In this document: positions 8,050-17,800 of the stretch, piece by piece
How the letters are laid out: each line of letters starts with the position of its first letter
Numbering within the stretch: position 1 is the stretch's first letter
From: CAKUFA01 sp963618735
GTDB taxonomy: Bacteria > Bacillota > Clostridia > Christensenellales > Aristaeellaceae
NCBI GenBank assembly: GCA_963618735.1
Contig: CAVEUM010000006.1
Span: forward strand, 38,916-102,915
Reading direction: 5' to 3'
DNA length: 64,000 bases
Notes under the pieces: model-generated
What the model was told of the DNA's origin: nothing
Databases searched by the model: none
Seen by the model: the letters and a program-made list of their open reading frames with translations, nothing else
Position numbers and translations under genes: made by a program

Positions 8050-9324
8050 ATGGTACATACCATCGTAGGCGCCAACTGGGGCGATGAAGGCAAGGGCAAG
8101 GTGACCGATCTTCTGGCTGAGAAGAGCGATGTGGTTGTTCGCTTTCAGGGCGGCGCTAACGCAGGCCATACCATTATTAACGAATACGGCAAGTTTGCAC
8201 TGCATCTGCTGCCTTCTGGTGTTTTCCACCAGAATGTGTACAATGTCATTGGACCTGGTGTGGCACTGAACATCGAAGCACTGCTGAGTGAGTTGGAGTC
8301 CCTGACTTCCCGCGGCGTGCCGATGCCGAAGCTGCTCATTAGCGACCGTGCACAGGTCATGATGCCTTATCATGTAGATTTCGATAAGTTTGAAGAAGAG
8401 CGCCTGGGCAAGAACTCTTTCGGTTCCACCAAGTCCGGCATTGCACCTTTCTATTCTGATAAGTATGCCAAGGTTGGCCTGCAGGTTTGCCAGCTGTATG
8501 ACCATGATATTCTGCGCAAGCGCCTGGAAATCGCGCTGGTGAAGAAGAATTGCCTGCTGACGAATCTGTACCACAAGCCGGAAGTCGATGTGGATGCACT
8601 GGTTGCCCACATGGAAGAGCTGGCAGAAAAGATTAAGCCCATGGTGTGCGACACCACCCTGTTCCTGCACAAGGCCAACAAGGAGGGCAAGGTGATTCTG
8701 CTGGAGGGTCAGCTGGGTTCTCTGCGCGATCCTGACCATGGCATTTATCCTTACGTGACTTCTTCTTCTCCTTTGGCTGGCTTCGGCTGCGTTGGCGCTG
8801 GTGTGACGCCCCGTGATATGACGGACATCTACTGCGTCACCAAGGCATATTCCAGCTGCGTTGGCGCTGGCCCCTTCGTGACCCGTCTGGAAGGTGCTGA
8901 GGGTGATGAGCTCCGTCGTCGCGGCGGCGATGCCGGCGAATTCGGTGCTACCACCGGCCGTGCCCGTGATGTGGGCTGGTTCGATGCGGTGGCTACCCGC
9001 TACGGCGTGATGGTGCAGGGCGCGACTGAGGTCGTTATGACCAACCTGGACGTGCTGAGCTATCTGGATGAGATTCCCGTTTGCGTGGCTTATGAAGTGG
9101 ATGGCAAGCAGATCACTGACTTCCCGTCTACGCCTACGCTCATGCGCTGCAAGCCTGTGTATGAGAAGCTCCCCGGCTGGAAGACGGATATTCGCGGCAT
9201 CAAGTCCTATGACGAGCTGCCCGAAAATTGCCGCAAATATGTGGAGACCATTGAGAAGCTCATCGAGGCTCCTATTCACATGGTTTCCAACGGCCCTCGC
9301 CGCGACGAAATCATCTATCGCTAA
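8050..9324 (+). CDS. purA: Adenylosuccinate synthetase
   Basis: The 424-residue enzyme joins IMP and aspartate using GTP, the first committed step to AMP. The GTP-binding motif NWGDEGKGKVTD is at residues 9-20 and GGANAGHT follows near 35. Further signatures are GSTKSGIAP, EGQLGSLRDPDHGIYPYVTS and TTGRARDVGWFD. Length is normal for the family. AGAGGAGG lies ten bases before ATG 8050. The gene has its own promoter and a hairpin after its stop. Confidence 0.97.
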   Translation: MVHTIVGANWGDEGKGKVTDLLAEKSDVVVRFQGGANAGHTIINEYGKFALHLLPSGVFHQNVYNVIGPGVALNIEALLSELESLTSRGVPMPKLLISDRAQVMMPYHVDFDKFEEERLGKNSFGSTKSGIAPFYSDKYAKVGLQVCQLYDHDILRKRLEIALVKKNCLLTNLYHKPEVDVDALVAHMEELAEKIKPMVCDTTLFLHKANKEGKVILLEGQLGSLRDPDHGIYPYVTSSSPLAGFGCVGAGVTPRDMTDIYCVTKAYSSCVGAGPFVTRLEGAEGDELRRRGGDAGEFGATTGRARDVGWFDAVATRYGVMVQGATEVVMTNLDVLSYLDEIPVCVAYEVDGKQITDFPSTPTLMRCKPVYEKLPGWKTDIRGIKSYDELPENCRKYVETIEKLIEAPIHMVSNGPRRDEIIYR

Positions 9325-9332
9325 AAATCATG

Positions 9333-9362
9333 GAGCCGCCTGTGAATGTATGCAGGCGGCTC
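9333..9362 (+). terminator. Hairpin after purA
   Basis: A perfect 10-bp GC-rich stem (GAGCCGCCTG with CAGGCGGCTC), 10-nt loop, and a short U-rich tail. It may leave some read-through into the next gene, 23 bases on. Confidence 0.7.
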
Positions 9363-9384
9363 TTCTATTCGAGTAGGTGCTATC

Positions 9385-10176
9385 ATGATCATTGACGTTC
9401 ACGCCCATATTTATCCCGATAAAATTGCCGCAAAGGCTGTGCGTTCCATCGGAGAATTCTACCAATGGTCCAACATGGAAATGGACGGCACAGTGGAGGG
9501 ATTGCTGGCATCCAGCAAGGAAGCGGGGATTGACCTGTCCATTGTGCATTCGGCTGCCGTTTCTCCTGCACGGGTGAAAAGCGTCAATGACTTTATCGCC
9601 TCCACGGTGGAAGCTCATCGGGATCGTCTGCTGGGCTTTGGCTCCATGCATCCTGATTACGAGGAAATCGATCAGGAACTGGATCGCATGATGGCCATGG
9701 GACTCCGCGGCGTGAAGCTGCATCCGGATACGCAGCAGTTTCTGATGGACAGCCCTGCTTCTATCAAAATGCTGGAGGCTATGCAGGAACGCCGTCTGCC
9801 TGTGCTGATTCACACGGGGGATACGCGCTATCCCTTCAGCAACCCTGAGCGTGTGGCTCGTGCACTGGATCACGTGCCGAATCTGATAGCCATCTGCGCT
9901 CATCTTGGAGGCTGGTCCATGTGGAGCAATGGGTGGAAGATCCTTGCCGGCCGCGAAGATGTGTACGTTGATTGCTCGTCCAGCCTGTATGCCATCACGC
10001 CTGAGGAGGCAGTCAAGGTGATTCACCGCTACGGGGCGAAGCGCGTGTTCTTCGGCACGGATCATCCCATGTGGAACCCTGTGGGGGAAGTGGCACGATT
10101 CAACGCCCTGCCGCTGACGGAGGAAGAACGGGAACTGATCCTGCATAAAAACATTGAAAAATTGCTAAAAATTTGA
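9385..10176 (+). CDS. Amidohydrolase-family protein (TIM barrel)
   Basis: A 263-residue cytosolic protein of the amidohydrolase-2 type. The N-terminal IDVHAHIYPD carries the HxH metal ligands, KLHPDTQ the next segment, HTGDTRYPFSN and AHLGGWS supply further histidines, and GTDHPMWN the final aspartate. Such proteins hydrolyse or decarboxylate small ring acids, but no substrate can be assigned. The start at 9385 is chosen because the family begins at MIIDVHAH. The preceding GTAGGTG is a weak ribosome site. Confidence 0.83.
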   Translation: MIIDVHAHIYPDKIAAKAVRSIGEFYQWSNMEMDGTVEGLLASSKEAGIDLSIVHSAAVSPARVKSVNDFIASTVEAHRDRLLGFGSMHPDYEEIDQELDRMMAMGLRGVKLHPDTQQFLMDSPASIKMLEAMQERRLPVLIHTGDTRYPFSNPERVARALDHVPNLIAICAHLGGWSMWSNGWKILAGREDVYVDCSSSLYAITPEEAVKVIHRYGAKRVFFGTDHPMWNPVGEVARFNALPLTEEERELILHKNIEKLLKI

Positions 10177-10191
10177 AATGATGACTACAAT

Positions 10192-10225
10192 AAAAACCGC
10201 ACGCTGAAGGGCGCGCGGCTTTTTG
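10192..10225. terminator. Bidirectional terminator
   Basis: A GC stem (CCGC-CGC arms) flanked by AAAAA on the left and TTTTT on the right. It serves the amidohydrolase and the convergent mnmM operon. Confidence 0.8.
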
Positions 10226-10255
10226 CATGGAACAAAGCGGCAGAAAGTGAAAATC

Positions 10256-10825
10256 TCAATATTGCTTCTGGATGATGAAGCATTCAGGGGCGCCGGCACC
10301 GGCATTCAGAAAATGCTGATGGAGCACGTTAAACTCCTGCGGGCGCAGGGAAGACAAAAGCTCTGTCAGCGCGTGACGCTCTACATCGCCGGCAGCATGG
10401 CCGGGATAGGAGCAGATGGTCAGCACGCCGCCGGGCACCAGCAGCTTCAGGCACCCCTCGACAGCCTGCTTTGTGGTGGGCCAAAGTGTCGTGATGGTCT
10501 TGTTGCCACCGGGCAGCCAGCCAAGGTTGAATGTTGCCGTCCGCACAGGCGCGGTCACGATTTCGGGGATGTGTTCGTGGCCGATGCAGTGCAGCTCGCA
10601 ACGATTCAACAGGTTTTGCTCCTCCAGGGCGGCACGGGTGTGCGCTACAGCGTCAGGCTGAACATCAAAGGCGATGACGTGACCATCTTCACCCACAAGC
10701 TCAGCCAGCATGGCGGTGTCGTGACCGTTGCCCATGGTAGCATCAATGACGGTATCGCCTGGCTGAATGACCTGACGCAGGCACTCGGCAGCCAGATATC
10801 TTGCAGAACGAAGTTCGTATGGCAT
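10256..10825 (-). CDS. mnmM: rRNA/tRNA methyltransferase of the MnmM (YtqB) family
   Basis: A 189-residue class I methyltransferase. The S-adenosylmethionine loop reads DATMGNGHDT, and FNLGWLPGGNK with TICSYPGH are typical of the YtqB group. In B. subtilis and S. aureus this enzyme methylates the 5-aminomethyl-2-thiouridine at tRNA position 34. AAGGAG lies eight bases before ATG 10825. A GTG at 10831 overlaps the rluB stop and is the alternative start. It is the last gene of the GNAT-rluB-mnmM operon, a functional neighbour to another RNA modifier. Confidence 0.87.
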   Translation of the reverse strand: MPYELRSARYLAAECLRQVIQPGDTVIDATMGNGHDTAMLAELVGEDGHVIAFDVQPDAVAHTRAALEEQNLLNRCELHCIGHEHIPEIVTAPVRTATFNLGWLPGGNKTITTLWPTTKQAVEGCLKLLVPGGVLTICSYPGHAAGDVERHALTELLSSLRPQEFNVLHQHFLNAGAGAPECFIIQKQY

Positions 10826-10827
10826 GC

Positions 10828-11541
10828 TCACAGCTCCTTCAAACGGCGAACCTCTTCAGGGGTCAGATGACGCCACTGACCGCGGGGAAGATCGCCAAGC
10901 ATGATGGGACCAAAGCCGACACGCTTGAGCATCAGCGTCTGGTGACCGATGGCTTCGATCATGCGGCGAACCTGACGGTTACGTCCCTCATGAATGGTGA
11001 CCATCAGCGTGGTGGAGAAAGCATCAATGCTGACAATGCGCACCTTGGCAGGGGATGTCATGCGGCCGTCATCCAGCTTCACGCCGGCACTCAGGCGGCG
11101 AACCTCGTCTTCTGTTACCGTGTTGCTGACCTTTACGAGATATGCCTTGCCCACTTCGTGACTGGGGTGCAACAGGGAATTCATCATGTCGCCGTCATTG
11201 GTCAAAAGAAGGAGGCCTTCACTTTCAAAGTCGAGGCGGCCGACATTGTACAGGCGCACGGGATAATCACGGAATTTATCCAGCACCGTGACGCGGCCTT
11301 CCGGGTCAGACGCCGTACAGACTTCGCCAACGGGTTTATTGTAGGCAAGATAATGCTTCTCTTCCTGAATGGCAACGGTACGTCCGTCCACCGTCACCTT
11401 GTCACCGTCCTGAACCTGAACACCCATTTCAGTTACGACGTGACCGTTAACGGCTACGTGACCCTCCGCAATCAGCTTTTCAGATGCGCGTCGGGAGGCG
11501 ACACCACTCAGGGCAAGATATTTTTGCAAACGCATGGGCAT
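10828..11541 (-). CDS. rluB: Pseudouridine synthase RluB/RsuA family
   Basis: A 237-residue enzyme that converts uridine to pseudouridine in ribosomal RNA, most likely 23S. An S4 RNA-binding domain (LQKYLALSGVASRRASEKLI) starts the protein, and the catalytic aspartate is in VGRLDFESEGLLLLTNDGD. The C-terminal GRNRQVRRM motif is typical. The start could be ATG 11541 or ATG 11535; the ribosome site is weak. It lies 19 bases after the GNAT gene. Confidence 0.93.
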   Translation of the reverse strand: MPMRLQKYLALSGVASRRASEKLIAEGHVAVNGHVVTEMGVQVQDGDKVTVDGRTVAIQEEKHYLAYNKPVGEVCTASDPEGRVTVLDKFRDYPVRLYNVGRLDFESEGLLLLTNDGDMMNSLLHPSHEVGKAYLVKVSNTVTEDEVRRLSAGVKLDDGRMTSPAKVRIVSIDAFSTTLMVTIHEGRNRQVRRMIEAIGHQTLMLKRVGFGPIMLGDLPRGQWRHLTPEEVRRLKEL

Positions 11542-11560
11542 GAATCTTCATCAACCTTTC

Positions 11561-12127
11561 TCAGCCACCAAAGGCTCTCGGTACATGGTAAAAATAGAGT
11601 GCACAGGCACGCCGCATCAGGGGCTTCTGCTTTTCTTCAGGGGTCATGGCCAAAAACATTTTGTCCATGCCGCCGATTTGGTAGCCGCGCTTTTCAAGAA
11701 AGCGGCAAAGAATCGGGTGCTGGTCACTGACCTCCACCCGCATACCGCAATAGCCGTGCTGCATGGCAAATTGCTCCGTTGTTTCCAGCAGCGCTGTTGC
11801 AATGCCGTGACGGCGGTGGAGCGCATCGACCCGAATATCCCCAAGCTGCATCCACGTGCCGCAGGGACGAACGGCTGCGCAGCCGACATAGACATCATCC
11901 TCGTAGGCGAGGAAAACCGCGGCCTGGGGCGTTGCGCATATGGCCTGTGCTGTGAAATCCTCAGGGGTCGGAAACGTCTGCCATTGTGCCCGCTCCAGCG
12001 GCGCATAGGACAGGGAAAATCCGCTGCGGCTGACGCGAAGCAGGGTTTCTTCACCGATGAGACATTCTTCATGAAGAAGCGTGCGAGGCTTTTCGGATGC
12101 CGAGAAACAACGGCGAATCGTCAGCAT
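11561..12127 (-). CDS. GNAT-family N-acetyltransferase
   Basis: A 188-residue protein. The acetyl-CoA loop is visible in IRVDALHRRHGIATALLE (motif A) and the C-terminal ending FLEKRGYQIGGMDKMF is typical of GNAT folds. The acyl acceptor is unknown. AAAGGAG precedes ATG 12127, and a promoter at 12161-12189 drives the three-gene operon. Confidence 0.82.
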   Translation of the reverse strand: MLTIRRCFSASEKPRTLLHEECLIGEETLLRVSRSGFSLSYAPLERAQWQTFPTPEDFTAQAICATPQAAVFLAYEDDVYVGCAAVRPCGTWMQLGDIRVDALHRRHGIATALLETTEQFAMQHGYCGMRVEVSDQHPILCRFLEKRGYQIGGMDKMFLAMTPEEKQKPLMRRACALYFYHVPRAFGG

Positions 12128-12160
12128 ACTGGAGCCTCTCCTTTCATTTCAAACGCTTTC

Positions 12161-12189
12161 AGTATAGCAGATTCGGCGGTGGATGGCAA
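12161..12189 (-). promoter_or_regulatory. Promoter of the GNAT-rluB-mnmM operon
   Basis: Minus-strand TTGCCA (12184-12189), 17-base spacer, TATACT (12161-12166). Confidence 0.75.
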
Positions 12190-12261
12190 GGGAACACTGG
12201 CGTAACGCCGCAAAATGTGGTAAACTAATGGAGCTATGTTTGCATAAATGAGGTGATTGCT

Positions 12262-13425
12262 ATGAATCGAAAGGATCTTTCGGAAATTAAGCGCCGTCTG
12301 AACCCTGATAAGCGGTTTCCTACGGTGCTTCGCGGTTGCTATTTGGGCGCTGATGGCCATGTGATTTCTGAGTTTGCGAAGGCTGTAGGAAGCCTGGCGC
12401 AGGAGGAATGCGAAAAATTTATGGCCATTTTCCGCAAGTGCCTCTCCGGCACCGAGGGGCAGAACCTGCTGAACCTGGATTTTACAGCGGAACAGATGGA
12501 AGGGGATGCCCATCATCTGCTGACGGGTTTGTGCGATTCCGGTCTGCAGGATGTGCAGGTGGTGGAGGAGTTCTTCCGCCGTGCCATCGCGTGGCGGCAG
12601 GAGGAATTCAGCCATCTCCAGTCCGTGGATGATCAGCAGGTGGCAGACAATTATCTGGTGCTTCTTCTGCACGACGGCTATGATGTCCCGTATCGTGATA
12701 ACAACGGTGATCTGGATCGTGAACGGTCGGAAACGGTGCTGAATTACGTGCTGTGTGCGGTGTGCCCTGTCAAGCAGCTGAAGCCTGCTCTTCGGTATTT
12801 TGAAGCGGACAGCGAGTTCCATGCCGGTTCTTCCGATCACGTGGTAGGCATGCCGGAGATGGGCTTTATGTTCCCTGCCTTTGAGGAGCGCAGTGCCAAC
12901 ATTAACCGCGCCCTGTATTACACCCGTGACACGGGAGACATCCATGCGGACTTTGTGGAAAGAATGCTCAACGCAGAAGTGCAGATGACCGCCCGGGAGC
13001 AGAAGGAAACCTTCCAGTCCATCCTCACGGAAACCCTGGCAGAAGAGTGCAACATGGATTTGATACAGAACGTGCACGAGACCATCAGCACCATGATTGA
13101 GGAGCAGAAGGCCGACAAGACGGCAGAAGCCCTCTGCATGGATAAGCAGGATATGAAAAAAGTGCTGGAGGAGTGCGGCGTTTCGGAAGAAAAGACGGAG
13201 GCCTTTGCTGCCAGGTATGAAGAATCCTTCGGCGAGCAGACTGCCATTCCAGCAGTGAACATGATCGCCCCTAAGCAGTTCAAGGTGGACACCCCCAGCG
13301 TGACCATCCGCGTGGATCCCCAGCATTCCGACCTGGTGCAGACTCGTATTCTGGACGGAAAAAGCTACATTGTCATCCTTGCCGATGGCGATGTGGAGGT
13401 AAACGGCGTCAAGATCACCTGCTGA
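12262..13425 (+). CDS. DUF4317 protein of unknown function
   Basis: A 387-residue soluble protein starting MNRKDLSEIKRRL, the hallmark opening of the DUF4317 family found in Clostridia. No signal peptide, membrane segment or enzymatic motif is evident. The C-terminal third has an acidic helical part and ends in a small beta-rich region. The function of the family is not known to me. GAGGTGA precedes ATG 12262. The CapA-like gene follows after 29 bases and may be co-transcribed. Confidence 0.78.
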   Translation: MNRKDLSEIKRRLNPDKRFPTVLRGCYLGADGHVISEFAKAVGSLAQEECEKFMAIFRKCLSGTEGQNLLNLDFTAEQMEGDAHHLLTGLCDSGLQDVQVVEEFFRRAIAWRQEEFSHLQSVDDQQVADNYLVLLLHDGYDVPYRDNNGDLDRERSETVLNYVLCAVCPVKQLKPALRYFEADSEFHAGSSDHVVGMPEMGFMFPAFEERSANINRALYYTRDTGDIHADFVERMLNAEVQMTAREQKETFQSILTETLAEECNMDLIQNVHETISTMIEEQKADKTAEALCMDKQDMKKVLEECGVSEEKTEAFAARYEESFGEQTAIPAVNMIAPKQFKVDTPSVTIRVDPQHSDLVQTRILDGKSYIVILADGDVEVNGVKITC

Positions 13426-13454
13426 TTTTGACATGATGACAGGAGGCCTTGTCC

Positions 13455-14507
13455 ATGCGTCGATTCCTTTGTGTGCTCCTTTGCACGATGCTTCTTTGCT
13501 CCACCGCCGCGGCTGAAAAGACGGTGCGAATGACCTTTACCGGAGATGTGACCCTGGGCAGCGAAGAATCCAAGAAAGATCAGACAACTTCCTTTGTGTC
13601 TGTTGCGGCGGAGCAGGGATATGACTATTTCTTTGAAAAAGTCAAAAGCCTGTTTGAACAGGATGACCTGACGGTTGTTAATCTGGAAGGCCCTCTGACG
13701 GACAGGAACACGCAGGAGAATACGAAAAAATACTATCGCTTCCGCGGCCCTACGGAGTTTGTTAACATCCTGCTCAGCGGCAGTGTGGAGGCCTGCAACC
13801 TGGCCAACAACCATACCTATGATTTCGGCAATCAGGGCTATGAATCCACCAAGGCAACCCTTGACGCGGCAGGCATTGGCTACTTCGGCCAGCAGACAAC
13901 CTATGTGTATGAGAAGGACGGCATCAAAATTGCCTTCTTTGGCTTGAATTCCACCCAGTTCAATGGCAATCGCAAGTGGGCGAAGGCGGAAATTGAACGC
14001 ATGAAGAAAGAAGACGGCGTGAATGCGGTGGTCTTCGTGTTCCATGGCGGGCAGGAATATGGCAAAAAGCACAACAAGAACCAGGAATCTTACGCTTACT
14101 TCGCCATTGATGCGGGGGCGGATTTGGTGATTATGCACCATCCCCATGTGGTGCAGGGCATTGAGATTTACAACAACCGCACCATCTGTTATTCCCTGGG
14201 CAATTTCTGCTTTGGCGGCAATAAGGATGTCCGTGCATTGGAAACCATGGTGGCAGGGGTGACCATGACTTTTTCGGATGACGGCGAGTATTTGGGCCAG
14301 CAGCTGAATTTGTATCCTGCCAATATTTCGGGCACCAATCCGTCAAACAATTTCCAGCCGATTTTTGTGGCGGGGGAAGCCGCACAGGATGTGCTGAAGC
14401 TTGTGCAGAAGGATACGAAGTTCACCCTGCCGGAATTTTCGGAAGAAACGGGATGTGTGACACTGGATTATCTGCCTGCATCGGCAACGGATTTAGCAGA
14501 AGAGTAA
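13455..14507 (+). CDS. Secreted CapA-like (PGA_cap) protein
   Basis: A 350-residue protein with a signal peptide (MRRFLCVLLCTMLLCSTAAA). The mature part is a CapA-type metallophosphatase-like domain. TFTGDVTLGS, NLEGPLTD, NLANNHTYDFG, FHGGQEY and HHPHVVQGIE occur in the order expected for the family. Relatives take part in poly-gamma-glutamate export or act on cell-wall peptides; here no cap synthesis genes are adjacent. AGGAGG lies eight bases before ATG 13455. A TTG at 13449 is too close to the ribosome site. A bidirectional terminator follows. Confidence 0.85.
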   Translation: MRRFLCVLLCTMLLCSTAAAEKTVRMTFTGDVTLGSEESKKDQTTSFVSVAAEQGYDYFFEKVKSLFEQDDLTVVNLEGPLTDRNTQENTKKYYRFRGPTEFVNILLSGSVEACNLANNHTYDFGNQGYESTKATLDAAGIGYFGQQTTYVYEKDGIKIAFFGLNSTQFNGNRKWAKAEIERMKKEDGVNAVVFVFHGGQEYGKKHNKNQESYAYFAIDAGADLVIMHHPHVVQGIEIYNNRTICYSLGNFCFGGNKDVRALETMVAGVTMTFSDDGEYLGQQLNLYPANISGTNPSNNFQPIFVAGEAAQDVLKLVQKDTKFTLPEFSEETGCVTLDYLPASATDLAEE

Positions 14508-14520
14508 AATATGAACAAGA

Positions 14521-14553
14521 AAACGGCTCTGACAATTTGGTCGGAGCCGTTTT
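14521..14553. terminator. Terminator after capA-like gene
   Basis: A 13-bp stem with one G-U pair (AAACGGCTCTGAC with GTCGGAGCCGTTT), followed by T's. A-rich sequence upstream allows use from both sides. Confidence 0.88.
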
Positions 14554-14567
14554 TCGTTGCCTGAAGA

Positions 14568-14780
14568 TTAGCACATCTTCTCCGGAAGCTGCTTTTTGAA
14601 ATTCTGAGTTTTGACGCCGCAGCGGGTGGAAACAAGCAGGCAGGCGATGGCCGTACATACACTGAAGCTCTGCACCAGGTCGGAAAAGGCTTTGATGGTG
14701 GGGTCAGTGATATTCAGCGCTATCTCACGAACAATGATGGACACAAACAGCGTGATAGTGTTCATGATGCGTATCTGCAT
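14568..14780 (-). CDS. Small hypothetical membrane protein
   Basis: A 70-residue open frame with two hydrophobic stretches (MNTITLFVSIIVREIALNI and FSVCTAIACLLVSTR) and a basic tail. It sits between the carB-dapF terminator and the convergent capA terminator, so it would need its own promoter. The ATG at 14780 has no ribosome site; ATG 14765 is an alternative, also without one. I do not recognise it. It may be a genuine small membrane protein or chance. Confidence 0.35.
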   Translation of the reverse strand: MQIRIMNTITLFVSIIVREIALNITDPTIKAFSDLVQSFSVCTAIACLLVSTRCGVKTQNFKKQLPEKMC

Positions 14781-14824
14781 TGGCGTACGTTTAACGGTTT
14801 CAATAAGGGAAAACTACATAAAAT

Positions 14825-14856
14825 GCGGGAGGCGACAGCTTCTGCCGGCCTCCCGC
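14825..14856 (-). terminator. Terminator of the carAB operon
   Basis: A 9-bp GC-rich stem (GCGGGAGGC with GCCTCCCGC) twelve bases after the carB-dapF stop, followed on the minus strand by ATTTTATG. Confidence 0.75.
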
Positions 14857-14867
14857 ACACGGATGGA

Positions 14868-17800
14868 TTAGATTTCAATCGTTCCTTCAAAGTCGGTCTG
14901 GGCATCGCCGGTGAGCCACACGCGGCCGCTCTGCTCGTAGCGAACGACCTGCACGCCGCCAGGCAGGCGCATGTCAAGATCCACACCACGGGTGCACAGG
15001 CCGTTTTCTACAGCGGCGATGGCAGTGGCGCAAGCACCGGTGCCGCAGGCAGCCGTTTCACCAATGCCGCGCTCCCAGGTGCGCATCTTCACGCTGCTGG
15101 TGTCGATGACCTGAGCAAAGGACACTGTTACGCGCTGGGGGAACAGAGGATCACGCTCGATGGACGGCCCAATGCGCTTCAGGTCAATACGGTCAACATC
15201 GGGCACAAAGATGACTACATGGGGATTGCCCATGGAGACACAGCTGATCTCATATTCTTCACCAGCCAGAAGCACCTTGCGCATCATCACGCGGTCGCCG
15301 TCCAGCTTTACGGGAATTTTGGCAGGGGCAAACTCGGGGGTGCCCATGTCCACCAGCACGGAGAACACCGTGTCTTCACGGATGAACAGCTCAGTACTCT
15401 TGATGCCTGTACCAAGCTCCAGCGTCATGTGCTCCTTGCGGGTGCGGCCAGACTCATAGAGGTACTTGGCCACGCAGCGGATGCCGTTGCCGGAAACCTG
15501 ACCCTCGCTGCCATCGGCATTGAACATGCGCATCTTGGCGTCTGCCTTGGTGCTGGGGAGAATCAGCACAATGCCATCTGCACCCACGGAACGCTGACGG
15601 TCGGACAAACGAACTGCCAGAGACTCGGGGCTTTCCACCGTCTGGTCGAAGCAATCGAAGTAGAGGTAGTCATTGCCTGTGCCGCGCATCTTCACAAAGC
15701 GCAGCTTCTTGCGCTTGACACGCATGTCATTGATGTCCACCAGTTCCACATTGGACAGGGTGTAGTGGGAGGTCAGCGCCTGTGCCAGAGCGTTGGCGGT
15801 GTCCAGGCTGGTGAACAGCGGGATGCCGCGTTCCACTGCCTTGCGGCGCATGCGCACGGAATCCAGACGGGGATTGCGTCCCTTGGCGGAGGTGGAAATC
15901 ACGTACTGTACGTGATCCATTTCCAGCATCTTTTCCATGGCGTCGTGCTTTACGGTAGCGGCGTAAAGACCATGAGCGGCCAGCGCCTTGGCTGTGCCAG
16001 GGGTAGCGAAGAGGTTGAAGCCAAGCTCTGCAAAGCGGCGGGCGCAAGCTACAGCCTCGGTCTTGTCCACATCGCGAACAGAAACCAGCACGCCGCCGGA
16101 GTGGCTCATCTTGTAGCCTGCGGCCATCAGTCCCTTGTACACAGCCTCCTGCAGGTTGGTACCGATGCCAAGCACTTCGCCGGTGGACTTCATTTCCGGT
16201 CCCAGATGGGTGTCAACGTCGGCCAGCTTTTCAAAGGAGAAGCAAGGAACCTTTACGGCGAAATAGGGGCTCTGACGATAGAGTCCGGTGCCGTAGCCCA
16301 TGTCACGGAGCTTTTCGCCCAGCATGGCGCGCACGGCCAGGTCGACCATGGGCACGCCGGTCACCTTGCTGATGTAAGGCACGGTACGGCTTGCACGGGG
16401 ATTGGCCTCGATGACATAAACCTCGTTGCGGTACACGATGTACTGAATGTTGATCAGACCCACCGTGCCAAGCTCCAGGGCAATGTTGCGGGTAACATCG
16501 ATGAGACGCTTGGTGATGGTGCCCGTCAGATTCCAGGCGGGGTAGACGGCGATGGAGTCGCCGGAGTGAACACCGGAACGTTCCACGTGCTCCATGATGC
16601 CGGGGATGAGTACATCCTCGCCGTCACAGATGGCATCAGCTTCCGCTTCGATGCCCATCAGGTACTGGTCGATCAAAATGGGATTCTCAATGCCTTGCGC
16701 CAGAATGATCTTCATGTATTCGACAATGTCGCTGTCCTGGTAGGCAATGATCATGTTCTGGCCGCCAAGCACGTAGCTGGGGCGCACAAGCACGGGATAA
16801 CCCAGATCGTTTGCAGCCTTCAGGGCTTCTTCGGTGGTCATCACCGTGCAACCCTGGGGACGCTTAATGCCGTACTTTTCCATGGCGGCATCGAAACGCT
16901 CACGGTCTTCTGCAGCGTCAATGGCATCAGCAGAGGTGCCGAGGATACGCACGCCTGCGTCGCTCAGGGCGTGCGTCAGCTTGATGGCGGTCTGTCCGCC
17001 GAAAGCAGCCACAACGCCTACGGGCTTCTCCGTGGCGATTACGCCCATCACGTCCTCAACCGTCAGCGGTTCGAAGTACAGGCGGTCTGCAGTATCGAAG
17101 TCCGTGGACACGGTTTCGGGGTTATTGTTGATCATGACCACGTCATAGCCTGCCTTTTTCAGCATCCAGACGCAGTGCACGGAGGCGTAGTCAAACTCAA
17201 TGCCCTGACCAATGCGGATGGGGCCTGAGCCAAGCACCACCACGCAGGGCTTCTTGGGACGCTCAGCAAGGAATTCTTCCGCTTCATTCTCGTCATCGTA
17301 GGTGGCGTAGAAGTAAGGCGTTTCTGCGGCAAACTCGGCGGCGCAGGTATCTACCATCTTGTAGACGGGATTGCGGTGTGCAGCCACCTTTTCGCCGGAA
17401 AGACGCTCGATGGCCTTGTCGGGATAGCCCATCTTCTTGGCCTTCAGGTAGGTCTCGGCATCCACATGACCCTGCTTCAGCCGCTGTTCCATGTTGTACA
17501 GGTTCAGGTACTTGTGCAGGAAGAAGTAGTCGATCTTTGTGATTTCATGGAGCTTCTCCAGCGTTACGCCGCGGCCGATGGCCTCATACATGGCGAACAT
17601 GCGCTGGTCAGTGCACTGACCGATGAGCTCCAGCAGCTCTTCCGTGGATTTTTCCGCCATGGACTTCATCCGCAGCGTATCGCAGCCGATTTCCGCACCG
17701 CGAACGGCCTTCATCAGAGCCTGCTCCACATTGACACCGATGGCCATCACTTCGCCGGTAGCCTTCATCTGGGTGCCCAGGTTGCGCTTGCCGTAAACAA

